Part shown: positions 7,464 to 12,884 of the stretch, in pieces
Layout of the letters: each line of letters opens with the position of its first letter
How positions within the stretch are numbered: position 1 is the stretch's first letter
Source: Bradyrhizobium sp.
Lineage (GTDB): Bacteria > Pseudomonadota > Alphaproteobacteria > Rhizobiales > Xanthobacteraceae
Direction: 5' to 3'
Assembly (NCBI GenBank): GCA_019243075.1
Contig: JAFAUV010000038.1
Span: 1 to 12,884, forward strand
Length of the DNA: 12,884 nt
Notes under the pieces: generated by a model
What the model saw: only the letters and a program-made list of their open reading frames with translations
Told to the model about the DNA's origin: nothing
Database searches by the model: none
Position numbers and translations under genes: made by a program

Positions 7464-9260
7464 ATGAAAACCGGTGTGATCGACAGGCCGAATGAGAGCC
7501 CGCCGCGCGGAAAGCCGTCCACCGCCAAGGCGTGGCTGAGGGCAATCGAACTCACCTCGGGTATCGAGTCCGATCCGCAGCGTCTGTTCGCCGACATCGT
7601 GGAGGATCGGGCGGCTCGGCAGAGCGACCATCCCGCGCTGACATCGGACGGCGAGACGCTCGGCTATGCGGGGCTGGTGGAGCGCATCAACCGCTACGCC
7701 CGCTGGGCACTTGCGACCGGCATCAAGCGCGGCGACACCGTCTGTCTGATCATGCCGACCCGTCCGGATTACATCGCGGCCTGGCTCGGCATCAGCCGGG
7801 TCGGCGGCGTCGCGGCGCTGATCAACACCAGGCTGGTCGGGCAATCGCTGGCGCATTGCATCAATGTCGCGAAGGCGGCTCATGTGATCCTCGCCGGCGA
7901 ACTTGCGGAGATGTTCGAGACCGCGCGCCCGCATCTGGCGCGCGCGCCAAGGATTTGGACGGACACGAGCCTGGGCGCCGTGCTCGCGCAGCTCGACGGC
8001 GGCCCGCTGTCCTCCGCCGAGCGGCGCGATGTCACCATCGACGACCGGGCGCTGTTGATCTACACGTCCGGCACCACGGGGCTGCCCAAGGCCGCGAGCA
8101 TCAGTCATCGCCGCATCTTGAACTGGGGCGGCTGGTTCGCCGGGCTTACCGACGCCAGGCCCGATGATCGTCTTTATAACTGCCTGCCGCTCCATCATTC
8201 CGTGGGCGGCGTCGTCGCCCCCTGCAGCATGCTTTTTGCCGGCGCCTCGCTGGCGCTCGCGGGCAAATTCTCGGCGAGGGAGTTCTGGGGTGATCTCGTC
8301 CGCTTCGACTGTACACTGTTTCAATATATCGGCGAGCTCTGCCGCTATCTGTTGCAGGCGCCGGTGTCCGGGTTTGAAACCCGGCACCGGCTGCGGCTGG
8401 CGCTGGGCAACGGGCTCCGCGCCGATATCTGGGAGGAATTCCGGGTGCGCTTTGCGATTCCCCGCATCCTTGAATTCTACGCCGCGACCGAGGGCAATTT
8501 CTCTCTCTACAATGTCGAGGGCAAGGTCGGCGCGATCGGCCGGATTCCGCCGCTGCTCGCACATCGTTTCCCAGCCGCGATCGTGAAAGTCGACAGCGAA
8601 AACGGCGCGCCGCTGCGCGACGAAAACGGGCTTTGCATGGCCTGCGCCCGCAACGAGGTCGGCGAAGCCATCGGCCGTATCGGCAACGCGGACGAAGGCG
8701 GCGGCCGCTTCGAGGGCTATACCGATCAGGCCGAGACCGAAAGCAAGGTGCTGCGCGACGTCTTCGCCAGGGGAGACGCCTGGTTCCGCAGCGGCGACCT
8801 GATGCGGCGCGACGAGCAGGGCTTTTTCCACTTCGTCGACCGGGTCGGCGACACCTTCCGCTGGAAGGGCGAGAACGTCGCGACCGGCGAAGTCAGCGAT
8901 GCCATTCGCGAATGCGAAGGCGTGCTCGATGCCACCACCTATGGCGTCGAAATTCCCGGCAATGACGGGCGGGCCGGCATGGCCGCGATCGTGATCGCGG
9001 AAGACTTCGATTTTCGGCATCTCGCCAGCCATCTTGCGCGCCGCCTGCCGGCCTACGCGCATCCGCTTTTCCTGCGCATCAGCGCCTCGCTGGAGACCAC
9101 CGAGACGTTCAAGCAGAAAAAGCAGATTCTGATGCGCGAGGGGTTCGATCCGGCCGCCGTCGGCGAGGCGCTTTATTACCGCGATCACAAGTCGGGCGAC
9201 TATCTTCCCCTCGATGCGGAAGTCCACGCGCGCATCGCGAACGGCGCGATCCGCTTCTAG
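7464..9260 (+). CDS. Long/very-long-chain acyl-CoA synthetase (FATP-type, class I adenylate-forming)
   Basis: A 598-residue enzyme that activates a fatty or related carboxylic acid with ATP and then loads it on CoA. Motifs appear in order: the phosphate-binding loop YTSGTTGLPK at 200-209, YAATEGN at 339-345, SGDL at 443-446, DRVGDTFRWKGENV at 459-472 and the C-terminal catalytic-lysine region ETFKQKK at 547-553 (K550). The strings YAATEGN and DRVGDTFRWKGENVAT are typical of the FATP/very-long-chain acyl-CoA synthetase branch rather than the classic FadD branch. The family size and both catalytic regions are intact. The ATG at 7464 lacks a good Shine-Dalgarno; the preceding divergent gap has a possible promoter. 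It reads in the same direction as the ACP cassette starting 156 bases downstream. It could therefore supply an acyl-CoA to the same pathway, though the gap leaves room for a separate promoter. Chain-length preference is not readable. Confidence 0.92.
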   Translation: MKTGVIDRPNESPPRGKPSTAKAWLRAIELTSGIESDPQRLFADIVEDRAARQSDHPALTSDGETLGYAGLVERINRYARWALATGIKRGDTVCLIMPTRPDYIAAWLGISRVGGVAALINTRLVGQSLAHCINVAKAAHVILAGELAEMFETARPHLARAPRIWTDTSLGAVLAQLDGGPLSSAERRDVTIDDRALLIYTSGTTGLPKAASISHRRILNWGGWFAGLTDARPDDRLYNCLPLHHSVGGVVAPCSMLFAGASLALAGKFSAREFWGDLVRFDCTLFQYIGELCRYLLQAPVSGFETRHRLRLALGNGLRADIWEEFRVRFAIPRILEFYAATEGNFSLYNVEGKVGAIGRIPPLLAHRFPAAIVKVDSENGAPLRDENGLCMACARNEVGEAIGRIGNADEGGGRFEGYTDQAETESKVLRDVFARGDAWFRSGDLMRRDEQGFFHFVDRVGDTFRWKGENVATGEVSDAIRECEGVLDATTYGVEIPGNDGRAGMAAIVIAEDFDFRHLASHLARRLPAYAHPLFLRISASLETTETFKQKKQILMREGFDPAAVGEALYYRDHKSGDYLPLDAEVHARIANGAIRF

Positions 9261-9416
9261 GGTTTACAAAAGCTTTTCGGCGATCCTCGGATCTTCCGCA
9301 GTTGCGCCAGCGGCCCGTTTACCAAGCGCGGCAAAAGCTCCTCCTTGCAGCCCAGTTGATTCACATTTCCGCATTATGATGCACGCCAAAGATTTAACGA
9401 AAAAGTGGGGCATCCC

Positions 9417-9662
9417 ATGTCGGTCAGGTTAAGAATCATCGCGGCCATGAAACAGGTGGCCGAGGAGCAGCAGGTGCAGTTGCCTCCGCTCGCCGACGAG
9501 CTTTCGCTCCACGAGACCGGCTTCGATTCGCTCGCCTTCGCGATCCTGGTTGCGCGGCTGGAGGACGACCTCGGTATCGATCCGTTTACCATCTCGGAGG
9601 ACGCGGCATTTCCGCTGACCGTCGGCGATTTCGTCCGGGCCTACGAAAATGTCCCCGCGTGA
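9417..9662 (+). CDS. Stand-alone acyl carrier protein
   Basis: An 81-residue acidic protein of normal ACP length. It carries a thioester-linked acyl or aryl chain on a 4'-phosphopantetheine arm. The attachment site is the GFDSL motif at 35-39, with Ser38 as the modified residue, followed by the recognition helix LAFAILVARLEDDLGI. The sequence differs clearly from the housekeeping fatty-acid ACP, which normally has DSLDTVELVM after the serine; here it is DSLAFAILVA. This suggests a specialised partner set. I chose the ATG at 9417 because GTGGGG at 9405-9410 sits as a Shine-Dalgarno about six bases ahead; a GTG at 9405 in the same frame would itself be that site. The end overlaps the start of the ligase gene by 14 bases, implying translational coupling. 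The likely loader is that ligase. Confidence 0.9.
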   Translation: MSVRLRIIAAMKQVAEEQQVQLPPLADELSLHETGFDSLAFAILVARLEDDLGIDPFTISEDAAFPLTVGDFVRAYENVPA

Positions 9663-11031
9663 GCTGTTCGCGCTCCGCGACCATCTCCGCCCGGAGCTGA
9701 AGGATCGCACGATTTCCGACGCGCGGCAGATCGTGCCGCTGACCGGCCTTCTGGCGAAAACCTGCCTTGATGGACGTCTGCGCGAGCTGTCGGGGCGATC
9801 GGTGTTGCTGTCGACGAGCGGGCAGTTGATGGCGGCGCTCGCGATGATCGAGCTCGACGGCGTCGCCCGGCGCATGCTGCTGTGCCCGCCCGACCTCGAT
9901 CCCCATCACGTTCCGGCCCTGATCGATGATGCCGAGATCGATGCCATCGTCACCGATCAGCCGTCCCGTTGGAGCAACGCCGGGGTCTACCTGATCATCG
10001 GCGCCGGGCTGCCGAAGCCGGCTCTCAAGCTTCCCAGCACCGAGCGGGTCACCGAATGGCTGATGTTGACCTCCGGCACGTCAGGCGTTCCCAAGATCGT
10101 CGGCCACACCCTGGAAGGCCTGTGCGGCGCGATCATTGCCGACGGTCCGGCGCGCGGCACGCCGCCGGTCTGGGCGACCTTCTACGACATTCGCCGCTAT
10201 GGCGGCCTGCAGATTTTTCTCCGCGCCGTCGTCGGCGGCGGCTCGATGGTATTGTCGCAGCCAGGCGAAGCGCTTGCCGATCATGTCGCGCGGCTGTCGG
10301 CACGCGGCGTCACCCATATGTCCGGCACGCCGTCGCATTGGCGCAAGCTCTTGATGAGCGGCTCGGCCGCCGGCTTTGCGCCGCGCTACGTGCGTCTGTC
10401 CGGCGAGATCGCCGACCAGGCGGTGCTCGACGGCCTGGCGCAGGCGTTTCCGAATGCCTCGATCGGCCATGCCTATGCCTCGACCGAGGCCGGCGTCGGC
10501 TTTGCGGTCGATGACGGCCGCGAGGGCTTTCCGGCAACCCTGATCGGAGCCGGCAGGGACGGCGTCGAGATGAAAGTGCTCGACGGCTCGTTGCGCATCC
10601 GTTCCGGGCGCGCGGCGCATGCCTATGTCGGCAAGCGCGCCGCTTATCTCGCCGATGCGGAGGGCTTCGTCGATACCGGCGACATGGTGGAGCTGCGCGG
10701 CGACCGCTATTATTTCGTCGGCCGCCGCGGCGGCATCATCAATATCGGCGGATTGAAGGTTCATCCCGAGGAGATCGAGGCCGTCATCAATCGCCATGCC
10801 GAGGTGCGCATGTCGCGCGCCAAGTCGCGTCGCAGCCCGATCACCGGCTCGATCGTCGTCGCCGACGTCATCCTCACCGCCGGCAGCGCCGATCGCGGCA
10901 AGGAGATCCGCGAGGAGATCCTGAGCTGCTGCCGCGCTTCGCTGGCCTCTCACAAGGTGCCGGCGATGATCCGCTTCGTCGAGGCGCTGGAGGTGACGCC
11001 GGCCGGAAAGCTGGCGCGTGCCGATGCATAA
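9649..11031 (+). CDS. Short class I adenylate-forming ligase (probable acyl- or aryl-ACP/CoA ligase)
   Basis: A 460-residue AMP-forming enzyme, shorter than the usual 500-600 residues of the family; the N-terminal region before the ATP loop is reduced. It has the phosphate loop LTSGTSGVPK at 140-149, YASTEAG at 276-282, DTGDM at 342-346, the hinge GRRGGIINIGGLKVHPEEIE at 358-377 and the catalytic lysine in TPAGKLAR (K454), so both half-reactions should be possible. The compact N-domain and position directly after an ACP gene suggest loading of a carboxylic acid onto that ACP, but CoA as acceptor cannot be excluded. The substrate is unknown; small, aromatic or fatty acids are all conceivable. 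The ATG lies inside the ACP gene (14-base overlap), and the stop lies 14 bases inside the ketoreductase gene, so the three genes are co-translated. Confidence 0.88.
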   Translation: MSPRELFALRDHLRPELKDRTISDARQIVPLTGLLAKTCLDGRLRELSGRSVLLSTSGQLMAALAMIELDGVARRMLLCPPDLDPHHVPALIDDAEIDAIVTDQPSRWSNAGVYLIIGAGLPKPALKLPSTERVTEWLMLTSGTSGVPKIVGHTLEGLCGAIIADGPARGTPPVWATFYDIRRYGGLQIFLRAVVGGGSMVLSQPGEALADHVARLSARGVTHMSGTPSHWRKLLMSGSAAGFAPRYVRLSGEIADQAVLDGLAQAFPNASIGHAYASTEAGVGFAVDDGREGFPATLIGAGRDGVEMKVLDGSLRIRSGRAAHAYVGKRAAYLADAEGFVDTGDMVELRGDRYYFVGRRGGIINIGGLKVHPEEIEAVINRHAEVRMSRAKSRRSPITGSIVVADVILTAGSADRGKEIREEILSCCRASLASHKVPAMIRFVEALEVTPAGKLARADA

Positions 11032-11749
11032 CGTCCTCGTCACTGGCGGCAGCCGCGGCATTGGCCTTGCCATCGTCAGCAGGCTCGCCGAAGCCGGCTT
11101 CAACGTGATCGCGGTCGCGCGGCGCGAAAGCGACCAATTGCGCGCGGCTGTCGGTGGCGCGAAGCAGGGCAATCTGCATTTCCGTTCCTGCGACCTCAGC
11201 GCGATCGACGCGCTTCCGGCCTTTGTGAAGTCGCTGCGCGCCGAGTTCGGTCCGATCTATGGCCTCGTCAACAATGCCGGCATCGGCACCGAGGGCCTGC
11301 TGGCGACCATGCACAATTCCGACATCGAGGCGCTGATACGCCTCAACGTGCTGTCGCCGGTGATCCTGACCAAATACGTCGTGCGCCACATGATGGCCGA
11401 CGGCGAGGGCCGCATCGTCAACATCTCCTCGGTCATCGCCTCCACCGGCTATCGCGGCCTTGCCGTCTATGGCGCGACCAAGGCGGCAGCGACCGGCTTC
11501 ACGCGCTCGCTGGCTCGCGAGGTCGGCAAGGTCGGCATCACCGTGAATGCGATCGCGCCGGGCTTCATCGATACCGAGCTGACGCACGGCCTCGGCGTCG
11601 ACGGCCGGAAGAAAATTGCCGGGCGAAGCGCGCTGCGGCGCCTCCCGGAGGCGGACGACGTCGCGCGCATGGTGGAATATCTGTTCAGCGAGGGCGGCCG
11701 CAACATTACCGGCAGCGTGCTCACCATCGACGCCGGCAACACCGCCTGA
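11018..11749 (+). CDS. SDR-family 3-oxoacyl-ACP reductase-like protein (FabG-like)
   Basis: A 243-residue classical short-chain dehydrogenase/reductase of the FabG size class. It has the nucleotide-binding TGGSRGIG at 9-16, NNAG at 85-88 and the complete catalytic tetrad N110, S138, Y151 and K155 (YGATK), followed by the PGFIDTEL cofactor/substrate loop at 181-188. An Arg-Arg pair at 35-36 after the second strand favours NADPH. With an ACP and a ligase upstream, reduction of a beta-keto group on the ACP-bound chain is the simplest role. I chose the GTG at 11018 because GGAAAG at 11005-11010 is spaced seven bases from it; the ATG at 11024 is the alternative and shortens the protein by two residues. 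The overlap with the ligase is 14 bases, the same as at the ACP-ligase junction. Some FabG-like SDRs act on free alcohols instead, so the substrate is inferred. Confidence 0.88.
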   Translation: MPMHNVLVTGGSRGIGLAIVSRLAEAGFNVIAVARRESDQLRAAVGGAKQGNLHFRSCDLSAIDALPAFVKSLRAEFGPIYGLVNNAGIGTEGLLATMHNSDIEALIRLNVLSPVILTKYVVRHMMADGEGRIVNISSVIASTGYRGLAVYGATKAAATGFTRSLAREVGKVGITVNAIAPGFIDTELTHGLGVDGRKKIAGRSALRRLPEADDVARMVEYLFSEGGRNITGSVLTIDAGNTA

Positions 11750-11852
11750 GCGCGTGCTTGCGACGTGGTCGTTAGCGGACCCTCATAAAGCGATCTTGTT
11801 GATCGGCAATGCTGAGCGCGGTATTCGCTAGCTGCCCGATTGGAGCCTGCCC

Positions 11853-12569
11853 GTGCAATTCATTGAGACCTTCCAACTCCACGACTTTCTCGACACGCTG
11901 GTCAGCCTGTTGTCCGCCTTCGTGCTGGGCACGCTGATTGGCGCCGAGCGCCAGTACCGGCAGCGCAGTGCCGGGCTGCGCACCAATGTACTGGTCTGTC
12001 TCGGGGCGGCCGCCTTTGTCGATCTCGCCAATCGCATCGATGGCGCAGACGGTGCGGTCCGCGTCATCGCCTATGTCGTCTCCGGCATCGGCTTTCTCGG
12101 CGCCGGCGCCATCATGAAGGAAGGTATGAATGTGCGCGGCCTCAACACCGCTGCGACCTTGTGGGCGTCGGCCGCGGTCGGCTCCTGCGCCGGCGCCGAC
12201 ATGGTGGCGCAATCCGCCGCACTCACGCTGTTCGTGCTGGCCGGCAACACGCTGCTGCGGCCGCTGGTCAATGCGATCGACCGCATCCCGCTGAACGAAC
12301 GCACGTCGGAGGCGACCTATGAGATCAGCATCACCACCGATTCGAAGCGGGCCGGCCAAGCGCGCGATTTCCTGAATGAGCGGCTGGAGGCCGCGAGCTA
12401 TCCCGTGCGCGACACCAGAATCGTGTTTCACTCCAATGACAATGTCGAGGTCGCCGCGGTGCTGGTGCCGCTTGCGGTCGAGCCGGATGACCTCGACGGG
12501 GTCGTGGCTGATCTGTCCAAGATGCCGGGGATCAGCCACGCCACCTGGCATGTCAGTGCACTGGAGTAA
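11853..12569 (+). CDS. MgtC/SapB-family inner-membrane protein
   Basis: A 238-residue protein. The N-terminal ~140 residues hold four to five hydrophobic segments with the MgtC/SapB signature: LGTLIGAERQYRQRSAGLRTNVLVCLGAA at 25-53 and GIGFLGAGAI at 78-87, then VRGLNTAATLW at 94-104. The C-terminal ~85 residues are soluble and look like the ACT-like regulatory domain of longer MgtC proteins (about 230 residues), as opposed to the short SapB form. In pathogens MgtC affects growth at low magnesium and inside macrophages, and in Salmonella it acts on the F-ATPase. Here its role is unknown. The GTG start at 11853 has a GGAG at 11842-11845, seven bases upstream. No magnesium-responsive leader is apparent in the 103-base gap after the ketoreductase. 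Whether it belongs to the ACP operon is uncertain; it has no metabolic link to it. Confidence 0.9.
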   Translation: MQFIETFQLHDFLDTLVSLLSAFVLGTLIGAERQYRQRSAGLRTNVLVCLGAAAFVDLANRIDGADGAVRVIAYVVSGIGFLGAGAIMKEGMNVRGLNTAATLWASAAVGSCAGADMVAQSAALTLFVLAGNTLLRPLVNAIDRIPLNERTSEATYEISITTDSKRAGQARDFLNERLEAASYPVRDTRIVFHSNDNVEVAAVLVPLAVEPDDLDGVVADLSKMPGISHATWHVSALE

Positions 12570-12638
12570 GGGCGAGCCATCACCCCATCGTTGGGCGGAG
12601 CAACGGGAAGTTCGCTGGCGAGGCGACGCGATTGCCGA

Positions 12639-12657
12639 GGCCGCCGCGAGGGCGGCC
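12639..12657. terminator. GC-rich hairpin between convergent genes (possible bidirectional terminator)
   Basis: GGCCGCC at 12639-12645 and GGCGGCC at 12651-12657 form a perfect 7-bp GC stem with a 5-base loop. It lies between the ends of the mgtC-type gene and the convergent RMD1-family gene. There is no T-tract on either side, so it is not a canonical intrinsic terminator; it may still pause or protect transcript ends. Confidence 0.35.
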
Positions 12658-12671
12658 GCATGCCATGCCGA

Positions 12672-12884
12672 TCAATGTCCGCCGCGCGCATAGATTTCAT
12701 AGGCAGTGACGATGATTTCGAACGCGATCAGGAAGATCACGATCAGTTCCAGCCGCAGCGAGCGTTTGGCATCGATGATGTCGGCGAGCGTAGTTGCGGT
12801 ATCGGAGATCACCTCGAGCTTGTGCTCCAGGATCTCGACGCGTTCTGAGAGCTCATATTCATCCTCGAGCCGGGCATAGAGCCG
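12672..12884 (-). CDS. C-terminal end of an RMD1/DUF155-family protein
   Basis: Only the last 70 residues are inside the window; the frame is open to the right edge, so the start is missing. The visible part begins RLYARLEDEYELSERVEILEHKL, a charged, coiled-coil-like helix. It continues with ISDTATTLADIIDAKRSLRLELIVIFLIAFEIIVTAYEIYARGGH, which ends in one hydrophobic membrane-anchor-like helix at visible residues 46-60. The order DEYELxER, KLxxIxDTA, KRSLRLE, then a transmembrane helix is characteristic of the RMD1/YagE (DUF155) family, whose yeast members Rmd1/Rmd8 act in nuclear division or mitochondrial organisation. The bacterial function is not established. The stop is at 12672-12674. 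The gene converges on the MgtC-type gene across 102 bases that contain a GC hairpin. Confidence 0.8.
   Translation of the reverse strand, partial: RLYARLEDEYELSERVEILEHKLEVISDTATTLADIIDAKRSLRLELIVIFLIAFEIIVTAYEIYARGGH

Noticed and set aside
7416..9227. 603-codon minus-strand open frame
   Set aside because: It lies opposite the acyl-CoA synthetase, which has every family motif. The minus frame is Arg/Ala/Asp/Gly-rich with no recognisable domain, typical of an antisense shadow in GC-rich DNA.
9356..9380. TTGATT and TATGAT before the ACP gene as a sigma-70 promoter
   Set aside because: The spacer is 13 bases, too short for a functional -35/-10 pair.
10081..11172. 363-codon minus-strand frame
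   Set aside because: It is antisense to the ligase and reductase, which carry intact catalytic motifs.
9417..11749. A full polyketide or non-ribosomal peptide cluster, or nod-type genes
   Set aside because: There is no ketosynthase, condensation domain, NodA/B/C-like protein or thioesterase in the window; only a loading-and-reducing module can be supported.
1..12884. CRISPR array, insertion sequence, prophage or toxin-antitoxin pair
   Set aside because: I saw no regularly spaced direct repeats, transposase or integrase motifs, terminal inverted repeats or small toxin-like gene pairs; gene order and composition look chromosomal.

Overview
The window is GC-rich DNA from an alphaproteobacterium, most likely the Bradyrhizobium/Rhodopseudomonas group (inference). 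The clues are alphaproteobacterial-type coding bias, an RpoH-type promoter of alphaproteobacterial form before htpG, an OpgC-family protein, an orphan Bug-type solute-binding protein and an RMD1/DUF155 protein. I see no mobile element, CRISPR array, rRNA or tRNA. Nearly all of the sequence is accounted for by eleven genes, two of them cut by the window edges.

Left part (1-6282). A truncated gene (possible HD-domain hydrolase) converges on a minus-strand MFS exporter-type transporter. That transporter diverges from an unusual metallo-beta-lactamase-fold protein that carries an N-terminal zinc-ribbon-like CxxC pair and a degenerate metal motif. Next comes an OpgC-family membrane acyltransferase on the minus strand. 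A 538-base gene-free stretch then leads to htpG (Hsp90), preceded by a convincing heat-shock (sigma-32) promoter.

Middle (6283-9260). A minus-strand Bug/TTT periplasmic solute-binding protein with a signal peptide ends 9 bases from the end of htpG. It is divergent from a FATP/very-long-chain-type acyl-CoA synthetase. The 194-base region between them holds a perfect palindrome and a second inverted repeat.

Right part (9417-12884). A compact cassette encodes a free-standing acyl carrier protein, a short class I adenylate-forming ligase and a FabG-like ketoreductase. The three genes overlap each other by exactly 14 bases at both junctions. No ketosynthase, acyltransferase, dehydratase, phosphopantetheinyl transferase or thioesterase is encoded nearby, so this looks like a loading-and-reducing module serving a pathway elsewhere. 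With the upstream acyl-CoA synthetase it is the most interesting part of the window. An MgtC/SapB-family membrane protein follows, converging on the C-terminal end of an RMD1/DUF155-family protein that runs off the right edge.

All functions are read from motifs by eye; no database search was run.
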